Positions 20,714 through 29,018 of a stretch of 40,178 nt of DNA are shown piece after piece. Position 1 is the first letter of the stretch. Every line of letters begins with the position of its first letter. A program made the translations under genes and the position numbers. The stretch is from Deltaproteobacteria bacterium Ga0077539 (GTDB taxonomy: Bacteria > Myxococcota_A > Polyangia > Polyangiales > Ga0077539). The notes under the pieces are model-generated. The model saw nothing but the letters and a program-made list of their open reading frames with translations, was not told the DNA's origin and did not search any database. Location: positions 1 to 40,178 of the forward strand of contig LNEO01000213.1 in NCBI GenBank assembly GCA_001465015.1. The letters are read 5' to 3'.

Positions 20714-21202
20714 ATGAGAGACCTTTGGCGAAGGGCGACGCCGAGCGCCGAGCGCGTCCGCGAGCGCTCGAACGACACGGCCAACCACACACAGTCCGAC
20801 CGAACGAGCGGTTCAGCGCTGGCCATCAGCGTCGCGATGACGATGGCGGGCTGCGCGACCCCTTCGCCGACAGTGACGATGGACCCTCGCCCCTCGCCGC
20901 CGATGCCATCCATCAGCGAACAGGCAGGAACCTCCACGCTCGCCGTTCGCACGACCCCCGCTCCCACGGTCCCGGCCGCGCCGAGCGTCGCTGTCTCTGC
21001 ACCCAATCCAACGCCAACGGACCCGACCGCAGGCAGGGTTCGACTGATCGACCCCGAGGCTCCCTATGTTCGAGTGGGCGATCCGCGCTCGCGCGTCGGT
21101 CCGCGATGGATCGACCGGCGCACGGGGCAGCGCGTCGCGTACGACGATCCGGAGTTTGCGCGTTGGATGTCGCGCCAGGCAGCAACCGCAGGGCGCAAGT
21201 AA
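20714..21202 (+). CDS. Small putative lipoprotein, unknown function
   Basis: A 162-residue protein. After a long polar N-terminus comes a short hydrophobic run ending in TMAGC (Cys47), which fits a lipoprotein signal. A Pro/Thr/Ala-rich linker follows (to about residue 105), and the C-terminal part (RVRLIDPEAPYVRVGDPRS to FARWMSRQA) is compact and charged. The ATG at 20714 is preferred over upstream in-frame starts because GGAG (20704-20707) lies six bases ahead and the earlier sequence is the repeat element. The n-region is longer than usual, so an internal start nearer the hydrophobic run is possible. The ferritin-like gene begins five bases after its stop, indicating co-transcription. Confidence 0.68.
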   Translation: MRDLWRRATPSAERVRERSNDTANHTQSDRTSGSALAISVAMTMAGCATPSPTVTMDPRPSPPMPSISEQAGTSTLAVRTTPAPTVPAAPSVAVSAPNPTPTDPTAGRVRLIDPEAPYVRVGDPRSRVGPRWIDRRTGQRVAYDDPEFARWMSRQAATAGRK

Positions 21203-21206
21203 CTCC

Positions 21207-21974
21207 ATGATTCGCTTCGAGCAGGGCCCGACGATCCTCGCGCGCTTCGCGCGAGAGCTCACAGAGTCGGACGAATCACTGCTCGCCCAGCGTCCGGACC
21301 TGTCGAGCTTCGATCCCGACGACGTGGCCGTAGCGCACCGGGCGTGGACTGAGCGCATCGTGGACGAGTTTCGTTCGGTGGTGGTTTTCTCGGAGCTATT
21401 GCAGCGCATGGGAGAATGCGAGGCTCCGTTCGACGCGCTGTGCGCGGTGCACGGGCTCATCGGCGACGAGCTCAGGCACGCTGCGCTGTGCGCGCGGGTC
21501 GCTTCCTGGTTCGGCCCCGCGTCGCGCTACGACGTGGACCTCGCGGGGCTCGCGTTGCCGCCGTCGGACGACCCGCCGGCCGAGCGCGCGCTCGAGATCG
21601 TCGTGCGCGAGCTCGTCGTCGCCGAGGCCGAGTCGGTCACGATGTTTCGAGCGTATCGCGACGCGACCTCCGAGCCGTCGGTGCGCGCAGCGCTCGCGAT
21701 CTTGTTGCGCGACGAGGTGCGACACGCCGCGGTCGGCGTCGAGCTGCGCGAGGCGATCGCGCCACGATTGCTCGCGGGCACCGCGGAGGCCGCGCTCGCG
21801 AGGATCGCCGACGAAGAGCAACGCGATCGGGCATACCTGCGACAGACGTACTTCGACGGCGCGATCGGCGCGCCGGGGCGCGAGCTCGGCGCGAGCGTGA
21901 CGCGAGCGGATCTCGTTCGAGTGGACCCAGCGGCGTATCATCCACTCTCGCGCGACGAGCAGCGCCAGGTCTGA
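21207..21974 (+). CDS. Ferritin-like di-iron domain protein
   Basis: A 255-residue helical protein with the metal-ligand spacing of ferritin-like four-helix bundles: E54 (VDEF), E88xxH91 (DELRH), E140/E142 (VVAEAES) and E170xxH173 (DEVRH). Such sites bind two iron atoms and serve oxidases, oxygenases or iron storage; the protein is too divergent for me to pick one. The ATG at 21207 follows the lipoprotein stop closely. An upstream in-frame ATG at 21066 would overlap the lipoprotein gene and is rejected. It converges on the HNH nuclease gene with only ten bases between stops. A link to that defence-like operon is not implied. Confidence 0.82.
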   Translation: MIRFEQGPTILARFARELTESDESLLAQRPDLSSFDPDDVAVAHRAWTERIVDEFRSVVVFSELLQRMGECEAPFDALCAVHGLIGDELRHAALCARVASWFGPASRYDVDLAGLALPPSDDPPAERALEIVVRELVVAEAESVTMFRAYRDATSEPSVRAALAILLRDEVRHAAVGVELREAIAPRLLAGTAEAALARIADEEQRDRAYLRQTYFDGAIGAPGRELGASVTRADLVRVDPAAYHPLSRDEQRQV

Positions 21975-21984
21975 AGAGCAGCGT

Positions 21985-22884
21985 TCAACGCGGCGCGCGA
22001 CGCTCGTCGAGCTTGCGTCGCTCGTCGAGCTGCCTGCGAATCATGTCGAACTTGCGCTCGATCGCGACTGCGATCGCGCCGACGTAGGGCCGCTTGCGCT
22101 TCTGCAACTCTGCCATAAACGCGTCGATCGCTGCCGGATCGCAGTCCGACTGATAGAACGCCATCATGCACAGCTTCACTTGATCGGCCATCGTCTCGCG
22201 TCGCGACTCGACGAGTGAGTTCGGGCCATCGTCGCGGTTGAGCCCGACGGTCTCGATCGTCGCCTTCGCCCGCTCGCTGTCATCGATGGGCACCGCGCGG
22301 CCGTCGATGTCGAACGTGATGTGCCGCGAAGGATCGTTCTCGTCACCTTCCCGCATGGGGTGCAGGAGCAGCGGCTCTTCTTCGCGATCGAGCGCCGCGC
22401 TCGTCCACCGTGCCAGATCGCGCGCCGTCGGACGCACGTGCTTTTTGGCCGTCGGAAAGTTCTCGCGCTTGTGCGCGCTGTTGCACTTTGCACAGGCGGG
22501 AAACAGGTTGCTCCAATCGTACGCGAGCCACCAATACCCGCCATGCGGCCGCCTTCCGACAACGACGGGGACCCACGCATCACCGTCGCGCCGCTTCACC
22601 GCGCCCTTCGGTCGGTAGTGCTCGGCGTCGCCGAAGTCGACGGCGGTCACAGCGCTCTCGCAGTAGCCGCACTTGCCGTCGAACGGCCCTCGCAGGAGCC
22701 ACTCTTTGAGGTCCTTCCACACGTCGCTGTCGAACTCGGGATCGGCCGTCGTCTTCCGCGATTTTTCGTACTTGTCCCGCGCGCGCTTCGCGCGGTCGCG
22801 CCAGGCTCGCCACCATTTCTGCCGCGCGTCGTCTGCCGCAGGGTCGCCATCGAGCGACGGCTCCACGAAGCTTACGTGGATCAC
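21985..22884 (-). CDS. HNH endonuclease, PtuB-like (TIGR02646 type)
   Basis: A 299-residue nuclease. Seen: zinc-binding CGYC (72-75), AEHYRP (H89, the HNH histidine region), YWWLAYDWSNLFPACAKCN (N126, C131, C134, N135) and K139...F143. This set and its spacing match the HNH nucleases found as PtuB in Septu defence systems and with retron-associated ATPases. The start is the GTG at 22884: it overlaps the ATPase stop by four bases (GTGA), so the two proteins are translationally coupled and probably made in a fixed ratio. The longer open frame to 23349 is a shadow of the ATPase. The C-terminus is helical and rich in Arg and Lys. DNA cleavage is inferred. Confidence 0.9.
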   Translation of the reverse strand: MIHVSFVEPSLDGDPAADDARQKWWRAWRDRAKRARDKYEKSRKTTADPEFDSDVWKDLKEWLLRGPFDGKCGYCESAVTAVDFGDAEHYRPKGAVKRRDGDAWVPVVVGRRPHGGYWWLAYDWSNLFPACAKCNSAHKRENFPTAKKHVRPTARDLARWTSAALDREEEPLLLHPMREGDENDPSRHITFDIDGRAVPIDDSERAKATIETVGLNRDDGPNSLVESRRETMADQVKLCMMAFYQSDCDPAAIDAFMAELQKRKRPYVGAIAVAIERKFDMIRRQLDERRKLDERRAPR

Positions 22885-24983
22885 TGCGCCCCCTTGGTCT
22901 TGGCTTTCTTCGCCGCTGGAACGTCCGCTCCCTTCTCGGCCAGTCGTTGGACGATGTCCTCGATGAGCTGCTGCGAGTCGGCGCGGTCCTTGGCCGACTC
23001 GAACGCGGCCGGCCATTTGGCCTCGATTTCGTCGAGCCTCGCCTGCTGCTCTTCGCTCCGCTCGGCTCGAGAGACGCCCGCCAACCGCGCGTGCTCTTCG
23101 CGGAGCCGCAGCGCTCGCTCGGACAGCGTCGTGTCGAGCCCGAAGGCGTCGCTCGTGAGCACTTGATCCGCGCGAAGCAGCCCAGGGTCTTCGCTCAGTT
23201 CGCGCACGACGACCCCCTGCGCTTCGCGCACGAGCACCTTGACCTCGTCGCGCGAGAGCGACGACACGATGAGCGGCGAGTGGGTCGCGGCGAGCACTTG
23301 CAGCGTCGGAAAGTGCTCCTTCATCAAAGGAACGAGCCTTCGCTGCCACTCGGGATGCAAGTGCGCGTCGATCTCGTCGATGAGCACCAAGGCGCGTTCG
23401 CGCGCGGGGTCATCGCTGTCCGGAAAGGCGTCGAACAAGCGATAGAGCAGCGTTCCGACCCAGCCGACGATCGAGATGATCCCTTGCGAGAGACGTTCGA
23501 GCGGAACCTCACCGTCGTCGGTGTGAACGAGCACTACCCAACGGGACGGATCGACCCGCGAGAAGCGCCAGCGCGTGCCCGGCGTCATCTTCTCGAGCGT
23601 CTCGAAGTATTGTTCGATCACCTTGAGGCGATTGGTGTGATCCCCAGCGCGTCGGGTCTGCGCCTCGACCCAGCGGTTGATCACCCACTGGCGCACGTCA
23701 TCGATACGCGGATCGATCGCGCCCATCGCGAGCGGAAGCACGTCCGCGGCTGACGGCGCTCCGCTCTCGAATCCCTTCGCTCCTGCCAGAACGCGCGTCG
23801 ACACGCCACGGACCGCAGGAAACCCCAGCACCAACAGCCTCTTCTCTTCGAGCGGCGTCCGCTGCCGTGCGATCACCCGCACTCCGCTCGACTCGCCGTG
23901 GAGCGTCGACGTGTAGCTCGCCCGCGCGTCCCCGCGCGTCTCGATGACGATCTTGCCAACCGACGATTGCGCGCGCAGGAGGTTCGTCGCCGCAGCGTTG
24001 GCGTTGACGTCTTCGCCCAGCATGGCGATCGCCACGGCGCGCAGGATGCTCGTCTTGCCCGTTCCGTTGTCGCCGAGGAGAATGTTCCACCCGGGATCGA
24101 GCGGCAGAGACAGCGCGCGGTGCAGACCGACGTTCTCGAGCTCGAGCGACGCGAGGACCGGCGCAGCCGGCTTGAGCGCCTCGAGTCCTATGCTCTCTTC
24201 TGTCGGGGACCGAGTGAGGTCGCTCACGATGGCGCGGAGCTCGGCGGGCTCGTGAGTCACCACGGCGACGTTGTGCTTCCAGCGCAACACTTCGAGGTCC
24301 GCCTGACTGACGACTCGACGACGATCGACGAACGCGACGTGCGGCGCGGCTCCGTCCGCAACGAGCTCGATCGCGGACAAGAGCGCCACCAGCGTCCGCG
24401 GCGCGACCCCAACATACACAACGGTGGCCCCCGTCATCGTCGAGCGAAGCCAGCGGTGATACTCAGGGGCGCCTCGCAGCAGCTCGGCGAAGCGCGTCAT
24501 CGAGAGCACCATGTTGGTCCGAGAGACGCTGCGCCGAAATGGGCACACAGGCACCTTCGCTGCGAACTGCTGGTTGAACACGTCTGGCGCGAGGATCGCT
24601 TCAGCCCCCTCCGTCCTGCCCCGCCAGTCCAAGAGGTAGGCGCTATCGGTGAACACGGCGCGGTATCGCGGGTCGAGCACTCGGACAACGCCGAGCGGCT
24701 CACGCATCCACGCGTGATCGATGTCCCCCCGCCTCGCTTCGAGCGACTGCGCGAGCAGCTCGACGTCTGCGTCCTCCGCGCGCTGAACGGGCAGCGTTCG
24801 ATCACGGCCGTGGCTGGCCCGATCGATCGCGTCGATCAGCGCCACGTATCCCGCAGAAATCGCGAGCGCACGCGCGTCGCGCTCCCACGTCGCCCCGTCG
24901 GGCGCAGCGACGTCGTCGCCCACCCACAGCGAGCACAGCCCGTCGCGACGCAGCTCTTCCAAGCGAGCGAGAGCATCGGACAC
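22881..24983 (-). CDS. Degenerate SIR2-like domain fused to ABC/SMC-type AAA ATPase (Septu-like)
   Basis: A 700-residue protein. The C-terminal ATPase has Walker A GDNGTGKT (304-311), signature LSQG (498-501), Walker B LVLIDEID (D536, E537) and an H-loop ATHSP (H568), as in PtuA. The N-terminal ~265 residues follow the order of SIR2-like defence domains, with the key residues changed: LWVGDDVAAPDGATW (from 19) where a GAGxS motif is expected, VFTDSAYLLDW (110-120) in place of a TTNYD-type strand, no catalytic HG, then VVYVGVAPRTL (188 on) as the late GxS strand. NAD cleavage therefore looks lost. The GTG at 24983 is chosen because AAGGAG lies six bases upstream; the longer GTG start at 25049 lacks one. 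It overlaps the HNH gene by four bases. Confidence 0.88.
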   Translation of the reverse strand: MSDALARLEELRRDGLCSLWVGDDVAAPDGATWERDARALAISAGYVALIDAIDRASHGRDRTLPVQRAEDADVELLAQSLEARRGDIDHAWMREPLGVVRVLDPRYRAVFTDSAYLLDWRGRTEGAEAILAPDVFNQQFAAKVPVCPFRRSVSRTNMVLSMTRFAELLRGAPEYHRWLRSTMTGATVVYVGVAPRTLVALLSAIELVADGAAPHVAFVDRRRVVSQADLEVLRWKHNVAVVTHEPAELRAIVSDLTRSPTEESIGLEALKPAAPVLASLELENVGLHRALSLPLDPGWNILLGDNGTGKTSILRAVAIAMLGEDVNANAAATNLLRAQSSVGKIVIETRGDARASYTSTLHGESSGVRVIARQRTPLEEKRLLVLGFPAVRGVSTRVLAGAKGFESGAPSAADVLPLAMGAIDPRIDDVRQWVINRWVEAQTRRAGDHTNRLKVIEQYFETLEKMTPGTRWRFSRVDPSRWVVLVHTDDGEVPLERLSQGIISIVGWVGTLLYRLFDAFPDSDDPARERALVLIDEIDAHLHPEWQRRLVPLMKEHFPTLQVLAATHSPLIVSSLSRDEVKVLVREAQGVVVRELSEDPGLLRADQVLTSDAFGLDTTLSERALRLREEHARLAGVSRAERSEEQQARLDEIEAKWPAAFESAKDRADSQQLIEDIVQRLAEKGADVPAAKKAKTKGAQ

Positions 24984-25102
24984 GCTCGCTCCTTCCCACG
25001 AAGCATCAACGCTCAACGCTCGAACCTCAGGTGAAGCAAAGACTACCACGCGCGGTCACAGGCTCGTTGTGCAGACCGGGCGGGGTACCCGCGCTACTCA
25101 CT

Positions 25103-25138
25103 GGGACCGATCGGTCCCAACCGAGGACCGATCGGTCC
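25103..25138. repeat. Paired palindrome (copy 1), upstream of the SIR2-like/ATPase operon
   Basis: Two palindromes six bases apart: GGGACCGATCGGTCCC (25103-25118) and GGACCGATCGGTCC (25125-25138). The same pair, in inverted orientation, recurs at 34911-34947. This copy lies between the stop at 25184 and the operon start at 24983, where it could terminate incoming transcription or bind a regulator. Confidence 0.88.
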
Positions 25139-25183
25139 CCGCGGGAATCGCTGAGAAACAGAGGGATTCTCGCGACGACGCCG

Positions 25184-25981
25184 TCACTTCGCGGCCCGCG
25201 CGGCTTCGATGAGCGCGCGGCCAAGCGCTTCGAGTTGATCCGCACGCGCCCCGGTCACCGTGTACCGATGGTCTCGCTGCGCGATGGTCACGTCTTCCAA
25301 GCCGCTCGCGTCGAGCGCTGCGCGCAGCGCCTGCTCGGTCTCGGTGGGCTTTGCGCCAGCAGCGCCTGGCTTCTCGTTGATCGTGTCGATGAGCGCTTGC
25401 AGCTCGGGTGCGGTGATCTCGACGAGCGAGAGCTTGTGCTTCTTTCCATTGCGAACGACGTCGAATCGCAGCTTCGCCCAATCGACCGAGCGCGGCTCGT
25501 CCGAGGGACGCCATGGCTCGCCGCGCTTCTTGGCCGCGGCTGCGTCCTTCGCGTCGAGCAACGCGAGCGCCAGGGTGATCTTGCTGCGCGAGTATTTCTC
25601 TTGCTCCTCGGGGCTCGAGCTCTCTGCCACGCGAACGTTGCGACGCAGCGAGCGCATCGGCTCGTCGGCGATCGAATCGAGCCACTGTGACGCAGAGTCG
25701 AATCCGCCCGCGATCCAGAGCTTCTCGCGCAATACCTCTCCCACGAGCTCGAAGTACGCGTCCCAGCCGCGCGCCTCTTGCTTGGACGCAGCGGACATCT
25801 TCGCGATGGTCGCCTCGAAGCGCTTCTTCATCGCCGACGTCGCCTGACGCGCGACTGCGACCGTGGCCGCGAGCGCCACAGCAGCCGCGGCGCGAGAGGG
25901 CGTCGCGGCGCGATCGCGCGTGCGAGTTGGGCGGGCAGCGGGCTTGGCGGGTTTGGTGGTTTTGCGTGGAGCGCGGGCCAT
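25184..25981 (-). CDS. Hypothetical protein with a basic Lys/Ala/Pro-rich N-terminal tail
   Basis: A 265-residue protein I cannot assign. The first ~45 residues (MARAPRKTTKPAKPAARPTR onward) are of the low-complexity basic type seen in histone H1-like tails, followed by an Ala-rich helix. A compact central segment (AYFELVGEVLREKLWIAGGF, QWLDSIADEPMRSLRRN) and a KYSRSKITLALALLDAK helix come next. The end contains an EQALRAALDASGLEDVTI fold with a beta-rich HRYTVTGARADQLEALGRAL. DNA binding through the tail is plausible but unproven. The ATG at 25981 is preferred; upstream in-frame sequence has no coding bias. It lies 200 bases upstream of the SIR2-like operon on the same strand, separated by paired palindromes. 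Confidence 0.72.
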   Translation of the reverse strand: MARAPRKTTKPAKPAARPTRTRDRAATPSRAAAAVALAATVAVARQATSAMKKRFEATIAKMSAASKQEARGWDAYFELVGEVLREKLWIAGGFDSASQWLDSIADEPMRSLRRNVRVAESSSPEEQEKYSRSKITLALALLDAKDAAAAKKRGEPWRPSDEPRSVDWAKLRFDVVRNGKKHKLSLVEITAPELQALIDTINEKPGAAGAKPTETEQALRAALDASGLEDVTIAQRDHRYTVTGARADQLEALGRALIEAARAAK

Positions 25982-26130
25982 GGACGCAGACGATGGTAGA
26001 GCAATCGGTCGGTGACGGCACGCGTCCAGCGTGACCGCCGCTGCACGATTGGGTCGCAGGTCGATGCTGTCGTGTCGAAGCAGACACACGCATCTGCGTT
26101 TGCTCGATGGGGTCAATGCCCCGAGCGCGT

Positions 26131-26559
26131 TCACCGTGACCCGCTGTTACGGCTTCCCCCCGAAGATGTCACGCCGCTGTTGGCAGTTTGCGGGCTGCCA
26201 CGATCGGGGCCGCCAGGACTGCCGCCGGGCGGACCCGCGATCGGCGTCGTGCCGGTGCCGACAGGCGCATTGTTTGGTGTGCTGGTATTCGACGGGGTCG
26301 GCGGAGTCGCAGCGCGGACGCTCGTGGACTGCGCAGCGCCGGGCATCGCGTCCGGCGAAACACCAACAGTTCTCGCGTAGCACTGTCTCCAAAGCAGCGC
26401 ACGGTGAGGCTGGCGTGCCTCGTTGGGGGGAGGGCAGCCGCACCGCTCGAATAGATCGTGGTTGATGTCACGGCATGCGGCGGGCGGTTCGCGGCACCCC
26501 ACCGCAGCCAGCGTCAGTGCACCGGCCGCAATGAACAACGCAATCGATCGGCTTCTCAT
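26131..26559 (-). CDS. Small lipoprotein, Cys-containing with Pro/Gly/Ser-rich tail
   Basis: A 142-residue protein with a classical lipoprotein signal: MRSRSIALFIAAGALTLAAV followed by the lipobox cysteine (Cys22, AVGC). After it come clustered cysteines (CREPPAAC and RCGCPPP) and a tail rich in Pro, Thr, Gly and Ser with no defined fold. AGGAAAG lies just ahead of the ATG at 26559, and the previous gene ends ten bases upstream, so it is the last gene of a three-gene exported-protein operon (28835 to 26131). Function unknown. Confidence 0.78.
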   Translation of the reverse strand: MRSRSIALFIAAGALTLAAVGCREPPAACRDINHDLFERCGCPPPNEARQPHRALLWRQCYARTVGVSPDAMPGAAQSTSVRAATPPTPSNTSTPNNAPVGTGTTPIAGPPGGSPGGPDRGSPQTANSGVTSSGGSRNSGSR

Positions 26560-26569
26560 GGTGCTTTCC

Positions 26570-28210
26570 TCAGCGCGGTTTGGTGATGAGCGTGACCAAC
26601 TGTTGATCGATCGAGATGCCCAAGCTGAACGCAGGAGCGAACTCCCAACGGTCGTCTCGAGGCAGCCGTGAAGAGTCATCGGTGAACTCGTCCTGGTCTC
26701 GCAGTCCGCCGCCGAGCCGTTGATTCACCCGCGCGACGCGCATCCCGAGTAGCACGTTGATTCCGGGGAGCAGGCTCACCGCGGTGACGACGTTGAGGTC
26801 GGTGAAAGGGGTGCTGAGCGCGATAGCCGTACCCATGCCGAACCGTTGAAAGAACGGCGTGCCCGTCGATGTCGGGATTCCGAACGGAAAGAGCAACACG
26901 CCGGCGACGGGCCGAAACTCGACGAACTCTTGGCGCTCGAAGACGCGGCCGGGTTGCCCGCCGACGCCGGGCGTGACGCCAGACACCCAGTAGTTCCCGA
27001 AGTTGAAGACGGTCGCCACCGTCACGGCGAGGTACGTCGTGGACTCGGTGCGGTATCGAGCGGGAACAATGGCGGCATCGCAGTATGTTCCCTGTCCCGG
27101 AACCGACACTTCGACGGTGATGTCCGAGCCCGACGCAGCGCAACGGTTGATCTCGAAGAAGCTCACCGTCCAACCCGTTCCGGCCGAAGGTGGCTGCGTT
27201 TCGGGGGGCGCGTCAAACACAGGGAGCGTCACGCGCGCTGCGCCCGAAACGGATTCGCTGCCCACCCGGATCGGGGGCGAGTCGCAACCCGCGACGCGCA
27301 CGCGGTAGTTCGCGTTGTCGCGGTGATACACCAGCGCATACGCCGGCACGTGCTCGGGAACCGAGGCAGGGATCGACCCGCGCAATCGACCGTCGGGTCC
27401 GAACACGATCACCAACCGATTGAAGTAGGCGGTGTCGCCGCCGTACAGCCCGGTCGTGTCCGGCAATCGCGCGCCGTGTTGGTCACGACATGCGAGGTGC
27501 ATTCGTTCGCAGAGTGCGTGTCGATCCTCGGTCAAGTCGGCGAGCTCGTCCTCTGTCGGAAACTCACTGCGGTCCGAGCAGCGCATCCCTGCACGAACGG
27601 AGGCAGCCTCCGCCCGATTGGCTACGATCGACGAAGGCCCTGCTGAAGAGGAGCATTGGATCGGGATGCTCGGAACAAACGTGAGCTGATCGGTGCCTGT
27701 GAGTCCCTGAGGCAACTCAGTCAATCGATAGCGAAAACACCGGTCGGCGGAGCCATCCGGTGGTGTCAAGGAGGAGCCATCTCTCAGTCGGTACGTCGCC
27801 ACGCCAGCGCTGCTCGTCGAGGTCACTTCGAGCACGGGGTTTCCGTTGGAGCCCGCGTCATCGAGTACGCTCTGGCCGAAACAAACATCGACGGAGACTG
27901 CGCTCGCGCCGGCAAGCGGTGCGCCGGACGTCAGGTGCGCGGCGGTGCATGTGAGTATCGGAGCACTCGCTCCGGTGCCGCAGCGTTCGCCTGCGAGCGA
28001 GCAGGATACGCGAACGCGGGGATCGTTTGACGTTGGCTTCGGATCTGTAGCGTTGATGCCGGTGTCGACGCCGCTGTCGACGCCAGTATCCACGCCGGTA
28101 TCCACGCCGCTGTCGCCTCTCCCTTGCGCTCGAGCGGTGGACGAAGCCAACAGCATCGAGCACGCGATTGTGAGCGCGCTCCACCCAGAGTTTCCGCGAT
28201 GTCTACCCAT
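26570..28210 (-). CDS. Exported Cys-containing protein with DTGVD repeats, possible outer-membrane protein
   Basis: A 546-residue protein. Seen: a signal peptide (MGRHRGN to STARA|Q near residue 29), then Asp-Thr/Ser-Gly-Val repeats (DSGVDTGVDTGVDSGVDTG) as a flexible linker, a central beta-rich region with many Cys (likely disulphides) and a C-terminal half rich in alternating hydrophobic and aromatic residues (VTVATVFNFGNYW, AGVLLFPFGI, FAPAFSLGISID) as expected of a surface or barrel protein. GGAGG five bases ahead fixes the ATG at 28210, not the in-frame GTG at 28222. It lies 49 bases after the upstream lipoprotein gene and 10 before the next. I recognise no known family. Confidence 0.75.
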   Translation of the reverse strand: MGRHRGNSGWSALTIACSMLLASSTARAQGRGDSGVDTGVDTGVDSGVDTGINATDPKPTSNDPRVRVSCSLAGERCGTGASAPILTCTAAHLTSGAPLAGASAVSVDVCFGQSVLDDAGSNGNPVLEVTSTSSAGVATYRLRDGSSLTPPDGSADRCFRYRLTELPQGLTGTDQLTFVPSIPIQCSSSAGPSSIVANRAEAASVRAGMRCSDRSEFPTEDELADLTEDRHALCERMHLACRDQHGARLPDTTGLYGGDTAYFNRLVIVFGPDGRLRGSIPASVPEHVPAYALVYHRDNANYRVRVAGCDSPPIRVGSESVSGAARVTLPVFDAPPETQPPSAGTGWTVSFFEINRCAASGSDITVEVSVPGQGTYCDAAIVPARYRTESTTYLAVTVATVFNFGNYWVSGVTPGVGGQPGRVFERQEFVEFRPVAGVLLFPFGIPTSTGTPFFQRFGMGTAIALSTPFTDLNVVTAVSLLPGINVLLGMRVARVNQRLGGGLRDQDEFTDDSSRLPRDDRWEFAPAFSLGISIDQQLVTLITKPR

Positions 28211-28259
28211 TGCTTCCTCCACCAGCCTCGCCCGAGTCCGTCACGTCGGTCGCGTCCGT

Positions 28260-28835
28260 TTAATTGCCGTCGGCTGCGCTGTTCGTCGATCCGTCCGTAC
28301 CCATTGAATCCGTCGCATCGCTCGCGTCTTGCGCGTCGCTCGTCGCGTCGCGTCCTGCGTCCATCGTGGCGATTACTCTCGGCGGACGGACAAACGCGGT
28401 GCTCAGCACGCCTCCTGCTTCGTTGAGCAATCGCGCAGCGACGAGCGGCTGGCCCGCGCTGTCTGGCACCACGAGCAATCCGTCCAGTTGGTTCGCTGAT
28501 TGCACACGCAGCGTTTGCGAACGCGAACAGCGCGGCGCCCCGCCGTCGTCGCGTGGGCCGCTCGCATCCAAGGGACACAGCACCGCGTCGACCGACGTCA
28601 ACTCTACCTTCCCGCCAAGAGCATTGCGGGCGCGTACCCACAGCCCGAGCGACGTCGGTGATGTCCCGGCGTTCTCGAACCACAGCCACATTGTTGCGTT
28701 CGTCGATGGTGTGGCCGGAGAGCACCCTGCAACGAACATCGATAACGCCAAGGCACACACACGAGTCGCACGGGTCGCTGCGCGCGCCGCTGATACCTGA
28801 GACACACGCGCCTCGCTCGTTCCCTCTATTTTCAC
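28260..28835 (-). CDS. Lipoprotein with Asp/Ala-rich C-terminus
   Basis: A 191-residue protein. A hydrophobic run (VCALALSMFVAG) ends in a lipobox cysteine (FVAGC, Cys38). Then comes a beta-sandwich-like stretch (TMWLWFENAGTSPTSLGLWV, a pattern seen in surface proteins) and a C-terminal Asp/Ala/Ser-rich low-complexity tail (DAGRDATSDAQDASDATDS). The start is the GTG at 28835; a second GTG eleven codons in is an alternative with a better-sized signal peptide. It is the first gene of the three-gene minus-strand operon and diverges from the OmpA-like gene at 29019, sharing a 183-base intergenic region. Confidence 0.74.
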   Translation of the reverse strand: MKIEGTSEARVSQVSAARAATRATRVCALALSMFVAGCSPATPSTNATMWLWFENAGTSPTSLGLWVRARNALGGKVELTSVDAVLCPLDASGPRDDGGAPRCSRSQTLRVQSANQLDGLLVVPDSAGQPLVAARLLNEAGGVLSTAFVRPPRVIATMDAGRDATSDAQDASDATDSMGTDGSTNSAADGN

Positions 28836-29018
28836 GGTGAATTATCCCCTCGTACGGCGTTCGCTCGTGCGCGACGCTGCATCGCGCACACGAGAGACCT
28901 GATGGTATCGATAGCGTGCAACAGCGCATCGAAGCGTTGCAAGCAAATTGTTTCGGATTCCTTCAGCGCTTGGCTAGACTACCCAGCGCGCTTCCTGCAC
29001 CGTTCGGAGTCCGCAGCT

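Noticed and set aside
20146..20720. Several short open frames in the interval before the small lipoprotein gene
   Set aside because: They overlap the inverted-repeat element in multiple frames and lack coding bias.
22885..23349. Upstream extension of the HNH nuclease frame
   Set aside because: It overlaps the ATPase gene and lacks family similarity; the GTG at 22884 begins the conserved protein.
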